64,000 nucleotides of DNA from Actinoallomurus sp050942425. GTDB taxonomy: Bacteria > Actinomycetota > Actinomycetes > Streptosporangiales > Streptosporangiaceae. A program made the translations under genes and the position numbers. Positions 42,979 through 51,169 of this stretch are shown here, one piece after another. The notes under the pieces were generated by a model. The model was not told the DNA's origin, did not search any database, and saw only the letters and a program-made list of their open reading frames with translations. The stretch covers positions 2,418,001 through 2,482,000 of the forward strand of contig NZ_CP192063.1 of the NCBI RefSeq assembly GCF_050942425.1, read 5' to 3'. Numbering within the stretch: the first letter of the stretch is position 1; every line of letters begins with the position of its first letter.

Positions 42979-43587
42979 ATGGGACGACACACCAGGAAGC
43001 CGGAGGACGGCGCGCGGGTGGATCCGGGGGACGACCGCCCTGGTCGGCACTGGCGGCTCGGCAAGATGCCGCTCCTGCCGACGGTCGCCGGTGTCCTGGC
43101 GCTCGGTGCGATCGTCTCCGCCTTCAGCACGCAGCAGATCTCACTGAACTTCGCGGGCGGCACCCCGTCCGGGGGCGCGTCGCCGATCGTAACCGTCTCG
43201 GGACCGCCCGACCAGCCCCGCGGACACACGACGGGCAACGACGCGCAGTCCGGGCGGGCCAGCCGTGGCACCGGACGTTCCGGCGTCGTGGTCACCGTCC
43301 GCACGACGGCGGCGTCCGCGCGCGGGTTCCAGGGTGAGGCGACGATCGTCAACCACGGCACCACCACCGTCAACGGCTGGACGCTGGTGCTCCGCTACGC
43401 CCAGGCGAGGATCAGCGCCGTGTCCGGCGGCAGGGCGGTTCGTACGGGGACGGTCCTCGTCGTCCGGAACCCTGCCACCCGTACCTCGATCGCTCCGGGC
43501 CGGACGGTCAGGGTGCGTTTCACGGCCACCGGGACCGCCAGCACGCCGTCCGGCTGCAGCTTCAACGGGAAGGCCTGCCGACCGTAG
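42979..43587 (+). CDS. Membrane-anchored CBM2-like cellulose-binding protein
   Basis: The 202-residue protein has a cytoplasmic basic N-terminus, one transmembrane segment (LLPTVAGVLALGAIVSAF, ~35-52), a Ser/Gly-rich linker, and a C-terminal CBM2-like beta-sandwich (VVTVRTTAASARGFQGEATIVN, TVNGWTLVLRYAQARI, FTATGTASTPSGCSFNGKAC). It would display a carbohydrate-binding module outside the cell. The ATG at 42979 follows a GGGAC run; the frame opens further upstream. It interrupts the thiL-thiD order. Confidence 0.8.
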   Translation: MGRHTRKPEDGARVDPGDDRPGRHWRLGKMPLLPTVAGVLALGAIVSAFSTQQISLNFAGGTPSGGASPIVTVSGPPDQPRGHTTGNDAQSGRASRGTGRSGVVVTVRTTAASARGFQGEATIVNHGTTTVNGWTLVLRYAQARISAVSGGRAVRTGTVLVVRNPATRTSIAPGRTVRVRFTATGTASTPSGCSFNGKACRP

Positions 43588-43597
43588 AGTTGGCGGC

Positions 43598-44410
43598 ATG
43601 ACCACACCGCCCCGGGTCCTGACGATCGCCGGCTCCGACTCCGGAGGCGGTGCCGGCATCCAGGCCGACCTGAAGACGATGCTCGCCCTCGGCGTGCACG
43701 GGATGAGCGTGATCGCGGCGGTCACCGCCCAGAACTCCCTCGGCGTCCAGGGCTACTGGGAGCTTCCCGCCGAGGCCGTACGCGCCCAGCTCGACTCGGT
43801 TCTGTCCGACATCGGCGCCCAGGCCGTCAAGACCGGCATGCTCGCCTCCTCGGCGCTCGTGGAGACCGTGGCGGAGGCGCTGTCGGATGTCGACGCCCCG
43901 GTCGTGGTGGACCCGGTGGGCGTGTCCAAGCACGGGGACCCGCTGCTGGCCCCAGAGGCCGTCGGCGCGGTGCGCGAGGCGCTGCTCCCGGTCGCCACCG
44001 TCGTCACCCCGAACCTCTGGGAGGTCGAGCAGCTCACCGGCGTCAAGGTCGAGGACGAGAGCGGGATGCGCCGGGCGGCGGAGGCGGTCAAGGAGCTCGG
44101 CCCGCGCTGGGTGCTGATCAAGGGCGGCCACCTTCCCGGCGAGCCCGTCGACCTGCTCTTCGACGGTACGACGGAGCACCGCTTCCCCGGACGCCGGCTC
44201 GACAACATGCACACCCACGGCACGGGCTGCACGCTCGCGTCGGCCATCGCCTCCCACCTCGCGCGCGGGGAGGACGTCGTCGCCGCGGTCGGACGGGCCA
44301 AGGAGTACGTCACCGGGGCGATCGAGCACGGCTTCCCCCTGGGAGGCGGCATCGGCCCGGTGGATCACGCCTGGGAGTTCCACCGCGCCCAGCCGGTCGC
44401 GCGGCCCTGA
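43598..44410 (+). CDS. thiD: Hydroxymethylpyrimidine (phosphate) kinase
   Basis: The 270-residue ribokinase-fold enzyme phosphorylates HMP and HMP-P in thiamine synthesis. Motifs are LTIAGSDSGGGAGIQADLKT at the start, VVDPVGVSKHGDPLL, VTPNLWEVEQLTG, and the anion-hole HTHGTGCTLASAIAS near the end. It starts 10 bases after the CBM2 gene and is followed by a 10-bp hairpin terminator. It functions with thiL nearby. Confidence 0.95.
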   Translation: MTTPPRVLTIAGSDSGGGAGIQADLKTMLALGVHGMSVIAAVTAQNSLGVQGYWELPAEAVRAQLDSVLSDIGAQAVKTGMLASSALVETVAEALSDVDAPVVVDPVGVSKHGDPLLAPEAVGAVREALLPVATVVTPNLWEVEQLTGVKVEDESGMRRAAEAVKELGPRWVLIKGGHLPGEPVDLLFDGTTEHRFPGRRLDNMHTHGTGCTLASAIASHLARGEDVVAAVGRAKEYVTGAIEHGFPLGGGIGPVDHAWEFHRAQPVARP

Positions 44411-44420
44411 CCCGTGGCGA

Positions 44421-44445
44421 GGTCCCGCGCCTGTCGCGCGGGACC
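44421..44445 (+). terminator. Terminator hairpin after thiD
   Basis: GGTCCCGCGC (44421-44430) pairs perfectly with GCGCGGGACC (44436-44445), loop CTGTC. It lies 10 bases after the thiD stop, without a T-run. Confidence 0.75.
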
Positions 44446-44517
44446 CCGATACCGGGAACGACGTCCTGGTGACGCCGTTCGGCGGGTCAGGTCAGATGAC
44501 CTGTCGCTGGAGACCGG

Positions 44518-44748
44518 TCAGCACCAGTCGTCGTCCCAGCCGCCGTCCCAGCCCCAGTCGTCGTCGTCCCAGCCCCAGCCCCAGCCGTCGCTGATGAGGT
44601 GGGTGGCGACGTGCCCGGTGGTGACCTGCTGGGGCGCCGCGGTGACGGGCTGCGCACCGGCAGGCGCGGCCGCGCCCATGGCGAGGGCCGTGGCTCCGGC
44701 GAAGGCTGCTCCTGAGATGGCGAGGGCCATCCGCTTCGGAATTCTCAT
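44518..44748 (-). CDS. Small secreted Trp/Asp/Gly-rich peptide A
   Basis: The 76-residue protein starts MRIPKRMALAISGAAFAG, a clear signal peptide, with likely cleavage after APAGA (~30). The mature part has a TAAPQQVTTGHVATHL segment and an extraordinary tail of seven Trp among Gly and Asp, ending in Cys (DGWGWGWDDDDWGW, then DGGWDDDWC). AAAGGGG precedes the ATG. A related peptide is encoded divergently at 45210. No family recognised; no modification enzyme is adjacent. Confidence 0.75.
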   Translation of the reverse strand: MRIPKRMALAISGAAFAGATALAMGAAAPAGAQPVTAAPQQVTTGHVATHLISDGWGWGWDDDDWGWDGGWDDDWC

Positions 44749-45209
44749 TGGACACCCCTTTGGGTTGCTGGACAGTGTCTTGCACACGGCAGGCCATTAG
44801 CCGATATGCGGTTCTATCCACCTCCACCCGACCTCGTATCACGCCTCAAATCAACCCATAAGTAGCTAAAGGCTGAGATTTCACCTCTACTTGGCGCGGG
44901 CGCAGCGTGCCCTTTGGTGGCCTGGTGAGGGATGTCGAGGACCGGCGCTCAGGTGGTGGTTCGGCGTTGCACCGGCGGATTCGCCGCCGCCGTCGCGAGG
45001 TGTCAAGGGCGCGAAGATCGTAAACAAAGAATGTCGCGCGATGTGCCCCTTGAGGGGTCAAATAGTGCATCGCGACGGTTTCATTGGTTGATTCCGCATG
45101 GGCGGACATTGTCGAGTTGGCCGCAAGGCGGAAGGATATAAACCGTCAATTGCCCTCAGCGTCGTCGGGGAGGGTCCGGCGTCACCTACGACGCAAGGAG
45201 GTGTCCACC
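44749..45209. other. Divergent intergenic region with structured element
   Basis: The 461-bp gap between two Trp-rich peptide genes has no convincing protein frame. A foldable element at 45033-45076 pairs GTCGC/GCGAC and GATG/CATC around an inner hairpin CCCCT-TG-AGGGG (45046-45057). A TATAAA -10-like box is at 45137-45142, 68 bases before the peptide B start. The 44800-44880 part is AT-rich. Confidence 0.5.
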
Positions 45210-45410
45210 ATGCGCACACCGAAGAAGCCGGCCATCGTCATCGCGGGCCTGTCGCTGGCCGGAGCCATCGCACTCGCCTGTGGAGAGGCCCGCACGCCCC
45301 CGATGACGGCGACACCGCACCACGTCGTCGCCGGCCACGCGGGCGACGGATGCGACAACTGGGGAGACTGCTGGGACACGTGGGGCGGCGGCGGCGACTG
45401 GGGGTGGTGA
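45210..45410 (+). CDS. Small secreted Trp/Asp/Gly-rich peptide B
   Basis: The 66-residue paralogue of peptide A starts MRTPKKPAIVIAGLSLAGAI (signal peptide ending near LACGEA), followed by TATPHHVVAGHAG, aligning with the same segment of peptide A. The tail GCDNWGDCWDTWGGGGDWGW has five Trp and two Cys. AAGGAGGTG is a near-perfect ribosome site. Cleavage and a possible lipid-attached Cys are uncertain. Strong ribosome site plus signal peptide make it a real gene. Confidence 0.75.
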   Translation: MRTPKKPAIVIAGLSLAGAIALACGEARTPPMTATPHHVVAGHAGDGCDNWGDCWDTWGGGGDWGW

Positions 45411-45420
45411 CCACCCGGCC

Positions 45421-45602
45421 CAGGTGACGGGGACGATCCTCTAGGGGGCGTGAGCGCCCGGCTCAGGCGAGCGGGACGATCCACTGGAGGTGAGTGCCCG
45501 ACCCAGGTGACGGGGACGATCCGCTGGAGGCGAGCGCCCGGCTCAAGTGACGGGGACGATCCGCTGGGGGCGAGCGCTCGGCTCAGGTGACGGGGACGAT
45601 CC
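45421..45602. repeat. 40-bp tandem repeats copying the phosphoesterase 3' end
   Basis: Units start at 45421, 45464, 45504, 45544 and 45584 (spacing 43, 40, 40, 40), each opening CA(G/A)G(T/C)GA(C/G)(G)GGGACGATCC. The last unit is the real 3' end of the minus-strand phosphoesterase gene (codons for RIVPVT and stop). The other four are copies downstream of it. Confidence 0.9.
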
Positions 45603-46074
45603 TCGCGTCGAGCAGGCGGCCATCGTCGATGTCGAGCAGGCCGATCGTGCCGTGCGGCTGGCGCCGGCGGTCGGTCGGGGAGCCCGGGTTGAAGATCCGC
45701 AGCCCCTCGTCGGCCTCGTCGAGCGGGATGTGCGAGTGCCCGAAGACGACCAGGCGTGCATCCGGGAACCGGCGGTGCATGCGGGCGAGGCGGCCCTTGG
45801 CCGGACCGCTGTCGTGGATCATCGCCACCGGGAGGCCGGCCAGGTCGAACTCCCGGGTCTCCGGCGCTCCCCACGCCGCGACGTCGGCGCCGTCGTTGTT
45901 GCCGAGCACGGCGCGCACGGGCGCGTAGGCGGCGAGTTCGTCGAGGACCGAGGGGACGCAGACGTCCCCGGCGTGCAGGATCAGGTCGGCGTCCCGTAGA
46001 TGCGCGGCCACCGCGGGCGGGCAGCCCCGCCAGCGCCGGGGAGCGTGCGTGTCGGCGAGCGCCACGACTCTCAT
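45583..46074 (-). CDS. YfcE/MJ0936-type metallophosphoesterase
   Basis: The 163-residue calcineurin-like phosphoesterase has metal ligands in LADTHAP, LHAGDVC, GNNDG, IHDSGPAKG and FGHSHIP. These small cytosolic enzymes cleave phosphodiesters such as cyclic or 2',3'-nucleotides. In this lineage it sits between thiD and rpmB. Its last six codons and stop are repeated four more times downstream. Confidence 0.92.
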   Translation of the reverse strand: MRVVALADTHAPRRWRGCPPAVAAHLRDADLILHAGDVCVPSVLDELAAYAPVRAVLGNNDGADVAAWGAPETREFDLAGLPVAMIHDSGPAKGRLARMHRRFPDARLVVFGHSHIPLDEADEGLRIFNPGSPTDRRRQPHGTIGLLDIDDGRLLDARIVPVT

Positions 46075-46303
46075 GCGGTGCATGATGCCCGGCCCCGACG
46101 GCCGCATGCCGCACTGGTGGGACGCTCTAGCCGCCGAGGCGATGCCCGTCGGCCCGTTGCGGTTGGCAGGCCGTCGGCCGCCGGACACGACGCTGCGGTC
46201 GTGGCGGCCGACGTGATGACCGCGTCGTACGGCCTGCCGGTCCCGTTCGCCCACCCGATCCCGAGCACGCTGGGCATGAGCGTGAGGCCGGGTACGACAA
46301 AGA

Positions 46304-46340
46304 GATCGGCCGGTCCGTGTGTGGAACGGACCGGCCGATC
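46304..46340 (-). terminator. Terminator hairpin after rpmB
   Basis: GATCGGCCGGTCCGT (46304-46318) and ACGGACCGGCCGATC (46326-46340) form a perfect 15-bp stem with a 7-base loop, 57 bases past the rpmB stop on the minus strand. Confidence 0.8.
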
Positions 46341-46397
46341 AGTGTGCCCGGTGAGAGCACAGTCCGAGGGCGCCTCGCGGCGCTCGGGCACGCGTCG

Positions 46398-46595
46398 TCA
46401 GCGCGCGGCGGGTCGGGTGACCTTGCCGGCCTTGATGCACGACGTGCAGACGTTGATCCGCTTGGTGGTGCGGCCGACGACCGCTCGCACCCGCTGGATG
46501 TTCGGGTTCCAGCGGCGCGGGGTGCGGCGGTGCGAGTGAGAGACGCGCATGCCGAACCCCGGCCCCTTGCCGCAGATTTCGCAGACAGAAGCCAT
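46398..46595 (-). CDS. rpmB: 50S ribosomal protein L28
   Basis: The 65-residue L28 has the zinc-binding CEIC...CTSC pairs (C+ form), FGMRVSHSHRRTPRRWNPNIQ and VCTSCIKAGKV. It is a structural part of the large ribosomal subunit. The zinc form suggests that a zinc-free paralogue may exist elsewhere, as in other actinomycetes. Its leader holds a hairpin with T-run. Confidence 0.97.
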   Translation of the reverse strand: MASVCEICGKGPGFGMRVSHSHRRTPRRWNPNIQRVRAVVGRTTKRINVCTSCIKAGKVTRPAAR

Positions 46596-46944
46596 GGGAT
46601 GCGCTCCAAAGTGTTTGGAAGGGTGGAAGCCCGGAATTCGGGCGCTCGTCAAAAGGGTCCCCGAGGGGACCCGCTCATTAAGACTAGCCGACACCCGCCC
46701 GAGGAGCGAATCGAGCCGGCCGGACGCTCGGGATGACACCCCGGCGGCGAGCCGCAGCCGATCTCAGGCGTGACCGGCCGCCTTCGCCTGGCCCGGTGCG
46801 TCGTCGAGGACGGCCGGCCGCTGCGCCGCCCCGAGCCGGGCGCTTGGCCGTCGGCGAGGGGCCGGCCGGCTGCCGGGAACGATGGCGCCGGTGTGGTGGA
46901 GACCACTGAGCGAGTAAGTCTAATCTGACGGTCTGGGAGGTGGC
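46596..46944. other. rpmB leader and rpmB/DAK2 divergent intergenic region
   Basis: On the minus strand a TAGTCTTAAT -10-like box (about 46685-46676) is followed by a perfect hairpin, GGGTCCCC-TC-GGGGACCC (46672-46655), then TTTT, and by a second stem GCCCG/CGGGC (46629-46643) before rpmB. On the plus side TAATCT at about 46919 may serve the DAK2 gene. No coding frame is convincing. Confidence 0.5.
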
Positions 46945-48510
46945 GTGGGCGAGGTTCTCGACGCCGCGGCGGTACGACGCTGGTGCCGGCTGGCGGCGGA
47001 CGCGCTGGGCCGGACGCGCGCCGGGATCGACGCGCTCAACGTGTTCCCCGTGCCCGACGGCGACACCGGGACCAACCTTCACCTGACGCTGCTGGCCGCG
47101 GCCGAACGCCTCGACGGGCTGTCCGAGGACACGGACACCGCGACCGTCTGGCGGACCCTCGCCCAGGGTGCGCTCTTCGGCGCCCGCGGCAACTCCGGCG
47201 TGATCCTCAGCCAGATGCTGCGCGGCATGGCCGACGTACTCGGCGCCGGTGGCGGCCTGGACGCGGCGCTGCGGAACGCCTCCGACCTCGCGTACGGGGC
47301 CGTGGTCCACCCGGTCGAGGGCACCATGCTCAGCGTCCTGCGAGAGGCGGCGCAGGCGACTCCCCATGACGCGGACCCTCCCGTCGCCGCGTGGGCGGCG
47401 GTGGAGCGGGCCCGGGACGCCCTGCGGCACACCCCGGAGCGCCTGGACGTGCTCGCCCGCAACGGTGTGGTCGACGCCGGCGCGGCCGGCCTGTGCGTCG
47501 TCCTCGAGAGCCTGGCCGCCGTCGTCAGCGGGGAGTTCCCCGAGACGTACGAGGTGCCGCGCCGGAGCCAGGACCACCCGCCGGAGGCCCCGCCCGCAGC
47601 GGGACCGGACGGCGGGGCGTACGAGGTGATGTACCTCCTCGACGCCGGCGAGGGCGCGGTCGCGGACCTGCGCGCGGAGCTCGACGCGCTCGGCGACTCC
47701 CTCGTCGTGGTCGGCGGCGACGGCCTGTGGAACGTCCACGTGCACACCGACGACGCCGGGGCCGCGATCGAGGCCGGGCTGCGCGCCGGCCGCCCGCACC
47801 GCCTCCGCGTGTCGTACCTGGACGCCGCGGAGCACCGCGCCGCCCGCCGCACCGGCCGGGGCGTCGTCGCGGTGACCGCCGCCGAGGGTCTCGTCGGGCT
47901 GCTGGAGGAGCACGGCGCCCGGGTCGTACGCCGGACCCCCGGTCACACCCCCGCCCTCGCCGAGCTGAGCGACGCGATCGCGGCCGCCGGGGACGACGTG
48001 ATCGTGCTGCCCGACGACGAGACCGTCCTCGCCGTGGCGGAGGCGGCCGCGCGACGGGCCCGGGAGGACGGCGTACGCGCGGCGGTCGTCCCGGCGAAGG
48101 CGTCCGTGCAGTGCCTGGCAGCCCTCGCGGTCCACGACCCGCTGCGCCGCTTCGAGGACGACGTGATCGCCATGACCCACGCGGCCGGCGCGACGCGGTC
48201 CGGGCGGCTGGAGACCGCCCGGGGGGAGGCGGTCACCAGTGTCGGGATGTGCCGTCCCGGCGACGTCCTCGGCCTGGTCGACGGCGACGTCGCTGTCATC
48301 GGCGCGGATCCGCCCGCCGTCGCCGCGACCGTCGTGGACCGGATGCTGTCGGCCGGGAGCGAGCTGGTGACGCTGATCGTCGGCGACGGCGCGCCGGAGG
48401 ACCTCGCCGACCGGGTCCGCGATCGCCTGCACGCCGTACGGCCCGACGTCGAGGTCGCCGTCTACCACGGCGGGCAGGACCGCCATCCGCTCCTCATCGG
48501 CGTGGAGTAG
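46945..48510 (+). CDS. DAK2-domain protein, FakA/YloV-like
   Basis: This 521-residue protein has a DAK phosphatase/kinase-type N-terminal domain (NVFPVPDGDTGTNLHLTL with the Mg-binding DGDTGTN, GARGNSGVILSQMLRG, DAGAAGLCVV) and a C-terminal DegV-like part (MYLLDAGEG, WNVHVHTDD, LVDGDVAVIG). FakA homologues phosphorylate fatty acids bound to FakB. GTG start at 46945 with GGGAGGTGGC upstream. Between rpmB and recG as in most Gram-positive genomes. Confidence 0.93.
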   Translation: MGEVLDAAAVRRWCRLAADALGRTRAGIDALNVFPVPDGDTGTNLHLTLLAAAERLDGLSEDTDTATVWRTLAQGALFGARGNSGVILSQMLRGMADVLGAGGGLDAALRNASDLAYGAVVHPVEGTMLSVLREAAQATPHDADPPVAAWAAVERARDALRHTPERLDVLARNGVVDAGAAGLCVVLESLAAVVSGEFPETYEVPRRSQDHPPEAPPAAGPDGGAYEVMYLLDAGEGAVADLRAELDALGDSLVVVGGDGLWNVHVHTDDAGAAIEAGLRAGRPHRLRVSYLDAAEHRAARRTGRGVVAVTAAEGLVGLLEEHGARVVRRTPGHTPALAELSDAIAAAGDDVIVLPDDETVLAVAEAAARRAREDGVRAAVVPAKASVQCLAALAVHDPLRRFEDDVIAMTHAAGATRSGRLETARGEAVTSVGMCRPGDVLGLVDGDVAVIGADPPAVAATVVDRMLSAGSELVTLIVGDGAPEDLADRVRDRLHAVRPDVEVAVYHGGQDRHPLLIGVE

Positions 48511-48607
48511 ACCCCGCCGGATCGGAGTGGGAGCCGATCCCCGGGCAAGGGCGGGCAGCCCTCCGGATCGGGGCGGAGTAGACCTCTGGAACAGAGCGGA
48601 ATAGACC
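48504..48607. repeat. Stop-codon-containing repeats after the DAK2 gene
   Basis: GGAGTAGACC, the end of the DAK2 gene with its TAG stop, recurs at 48575-48584 and as GGAATAGACC at 48598-48607, with GCCGGATCGG/CTCCGGATCGG also repeated between. From 48630 to 48710 a separate motif (T/C)CGGTCGGCG recurs three times. The whole recG upstream gap is built from such short copies. Confidence 0.7.
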
Positions 48608-48743
48608 TCGTCGGCCCGCGACTCTGCCCGGTCGGCGCGAGCGGGTCGACCGGGTTCTGTTCGGTCGGCGTGACCGGTTCGGCGCGTCCTGTCCGGTCGA
48701 GCCGGTAGAACAGAGGGAGCCGGGCTGGTAATAGGAAGGTTCC

Positions 48744-50933
48744 GTGACGACACTCGACACGCCGCTGACGAAGGTGGTGGGTGCGAAGGCGGCCAAGAAG
48801 CTGGTCGCCCTCGACCTGCACACGGCCGGCGACCTGCTCCGCCACTACCCGCGCCGCTATGCCCAGCGGGGCGAGCTGACCGACTTGGTCGGCCTCGTCG
48901 AGGGGGAGTACGTGACGGTGATGGCCGAGGTCGAGAAGGTTCAGGGGCGGCGGATCACCAAGCGGCCCGGCTACATCCTCGAGGTCGTCGTGACGGACGG
49001 CCGGGGGCGCCTGACCCTCACCTTCTTCGGCAACGGCGCGCACATCCCGGAGCGGGAGCTGCCCCCGGGCACGCGCGGGCTGTTCGCCGGGAAGGTCTCG
49101 TTTTACCGGGCCGGGCAAGGGGTCAAGCGGCAGCTGGTCCATCCGGAGTACAAGGCGGTGAGCGCGCGGGAGGGTGCCGACGCGGCGCGGGAGTTCGCCG
49201 AGGAGCTGATCCCCGTGTACCCGGCGACCAAGGGCCTGACCTCCTGGCAGATCGGCGACTGCGTCCGGATGGCCCTCGACACCGTGGACGTGGGGTCCGA
49301 CGCCCTGCCGGAGCCGGTGCGCAGGAGGCATCGGCTGATCGGGCTCGCCGAGGCGTACCAGGGCATCCACCGGCCTGCGGACATGGCCGAGGCCGGCCGC
49401 GCGCGCAAACGGCTCAAGTGGGACGAGGCGTTCGTTCTGCAGACCGCCCTCGCCCAGCGGCGGCGCGACGCCTCGGCGCTCCCGGCGACGCCGAGGTCAC
49501 CGCGGGAGGACGGGCTGCTCGCCGAGTTCGAGGAGCGGCTGCCGTTCGCGCTCACCGAGGGGCAGCGGTCCGTCGGGGAGGAGATCGCCGCGGACCTGGC
49601 CCGCGAGCACCCCATGCACCGCCTGCTGCAGGGTGACGTCGGCGCCGGCAAGACGATCGTCGGCCTGCGCGCGATGCTGCAGGTCGTCGACGCGGGCGGG
49701 CAGGCGGCGCTGCTCGCCCCCACCGAGGTCCTGGCCCAGCAGCATCACCGGTCGATCGTGAGCATGCTCGGTCCGCTCGCCGAGGCGGGTCGGCTCGGCG
49801 GGGCCGAGCACGGCACCCGCGTCGCGCTGCTGACCGGCTCGCAGGGGGCCAAGGCCCGGCGTGAGGGCCTGCTCGACGCGGCCTCGGGCACCGCCGGCAT
49901 CGTCGTCGGCACGCACGCGCTTCTGCAGGAGCACGTCCAGTTCGCCGACCTGGGCCTCGTCGTGATCGACGAGCAGCACCGGTTCGGTGTGGAGCAGCGC
50001 GACGCGCTGCGGGAGAAGGCCACCGGCGGCCGCCCGCACGTCCTGGTCATGACCGCCACCCCGATCCCGCGCACCGTCGCCATGACCGTGTACGGCGACC
50101 TCGACACCTCGTCGCTCACCCAGCTGCCGGCCGGGCGGTCCCCGATCGCCACCCACGTCGTGCCCACCGCCAACCGGGCGTACTGGGACCGCGCCTGGGA
50201 GCGCATCCGCGAGGAGGTCGCCCAGGGGCGGCAGGCGTACGTCGTCTGTCCTCGCATCGGCGAGACGGAGGGCGACGAGGGCGACCTGTCCGCCGGGGAG
50301 ACGGACGGGGAGGCGCGGCGCCCGCCCCTGGCCGTGCTCGAGGTCGCTCCCAAGCTCTCCGAGGGCCCGCTGCACGACCTGCGGATCGGCGTCCTGCACG
50401 GCCGGCTGCACCCGGACGACAAGGACGCCCTGATGCGACGGTTCGCCGCCGGCGAGGTCGACGTTCTCGTCGCCACCACCGTCATCGAGGTCGGCGTCGA
50501 CGTGCCCAACTCCACGGTCATGGTCGTCCTGGACGCCGACCGGTTCGGGGTGTCCCAGCTGCACCAGCTGCGCGGACGGGTCGGTCGCGGCAAGTACCCG
50601 GGGCTGTGCCTGCTCGTCACCGACGCGGAGGACGGGTCCAAGGCCCGCGAACGCCTCGACGCGGTCGCCTCCACGCTCGACGGCTTCGAGCTGTCGCGGC
50701 TCGACCTGGAGCAGCGCCGCGAGGGCGACGTCCTGGGGGAGAGCCAGTCCGGGCGGCGGTCCAGCCTCCGGCTGCTGACCCTGCTGAAGGACGAGGAGAT
50801 CATCAAGGCGGCGCGCGCCGAGGCCGCCGCGCTCGTCGAGCAGGATCCGGAGCTCGCCGACCACCCCGTGCTCGCGGCCGAGCTGGCGGCCCTGATCGAC
50901 GAGGAACGCGCGGAGTACCTCGAGAAGACCTGA
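48744..50933 (+). CDS. recG: ATP-dependent DNA helicase RecG
   Basis: RecG remodels stalled replication forks and Holliday junctions. The 729-residue protein has the N-terminal wedge/OB domain (~1-230; YPRRYAQRGEL), Walker A LQGDVGAGKT (~300), DEQH box (VVIDEQHRFGVEQR), TATPIPRT, a helicase C domain (ATTVIEVGVDVPN, QLRGRVGRG) and the C-terminal QxxR-type GESQSGRRSSL. GTG start at 48744. A 12-bp copy of its 3' end occurs 148 bases downstream. Confidence 0.96.
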   Translation: MTTLDTPLTKVVGAKAAKKLVALDLHTAGDLLRHYPRRYAQRGELTDLVGLVEGEYVTVMAEVEKVQGRRITKRPGYILEVVVTDGRGRLTLTFFGNGAHIPERELPPGTRGLFAGKVSFYRAGQGVKRQLVHPEYKAVSAREGADAAREFAEELIPVYPATKGLTSWQIGDCVRMALDTVDVGSDALPEPVRRRHRLIGLAEAYQGIHRPADMAEAGRARKRLKWDEAFVLQTALAQRRRDASALPATPRSPREDGLLAEFEERLPFALTEGQRSVGEEIAADLAREHPMHRLLQGDVGAGKTIVGLRAMLQVVDAGGQAALLAPTEVLAQQHHRSIVSMLGPLAEAGRLGGAEHGTRVALLTGSQGAKARREGLLDAASGTAGIVVGTHALLQEHVQFADLGLVVIDEQHRFGVEQRDALREKATGGRPHVLVMTATPIPRTVAMTVYGDLDTSSLTQLPAGRSPIATHVVPTANRAYWDRAWERIREEVAQGRQAYVVCPRIGETEGDEGDLSAGETDGEARRPPLAVLEVAPKLSEGPLHDLRIGVLHGRLHPDDKDALMRRFAAGEVDVLVATTVIEVGVDVPNSTVMVVLDADRFGVSQLHQLRGRVGRGKYPGLCLLVTDAEDGSKARERLDAVASTLDGFELSRLDLEQRREGDVLGESQSGRRSSLRLLTLLKDEEIIKAARAEAAALVEQDPELADHPVLAAELAALIDEERAEYLEKT

Positions 50934-51069
50934 CCCCCGCCCACGACGGCCAGGGACGACAGCCCGCTGCTCGCCCCGTTCCTCCTGCGCCGTACGGGAC
51001 ATCGAGCGCCGCCTGCTGAACGGGCACCGGTGATCAAACCCCCACGCCGAGCCCTACGGCGTCGCCCCA

Positions 51070-51081
51070 GAGAAGACCTGA
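51070..51081 (+). repeat. Displaced copy of the recG 3' end
   Basis: GAGAAGACCTGA at 51070-51081 is identical to the last three codons plus stop of recG (50922-50933), and similar C-rich bases follow both. The copy lies in a non-coding gap. Confidence 0.6.
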
Positions 51082-51133
51082 GCCCGCTTCCGCCGGTCCC
51101 ACGGCTGGCCGGAAGGATTCCCCACTGATTCGG

Positions 51134-51163
51134 TTGACAAAATAGGGAAGCCGGGTTCACGAT
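51134..51163 (+). promoter_or_regulatory. Promoter of the leader peptide/HEAT transcript
   Basis: TTGACA (51134-51139), an 18-base spacer and CACGAT (51158-51163) precede the GTG at 51170 by six bases, so transcription may begin at or next to the start codon itself. Confidence 0.55.
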
Positions 51164-51169
51164 CGAACG

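Noticed and set aside
44518..44580. CGTCGTCCCAGCC-type repeats as a CRISPR or satellite
   Set aside because: The repetition is the codon pattern of the Trp/Asp-rich peptide tail, not a spacer/repeat array.
44846..45141. Short frames inside the gap between the Trp-rich peptides
   Set aside because: Several 60-90 codon frames exist on both strands, but none has a ribosome site, normal GC-rich third positions, or similarity to known proteins.
46085..46216. Possible 43-codon gene between the phosphoesterase and rpmB
   Set aside because: No ribosome site, no signal or domain, Arg/Pro-rich composition typical of shadow frames, and no continuation of codon bias.
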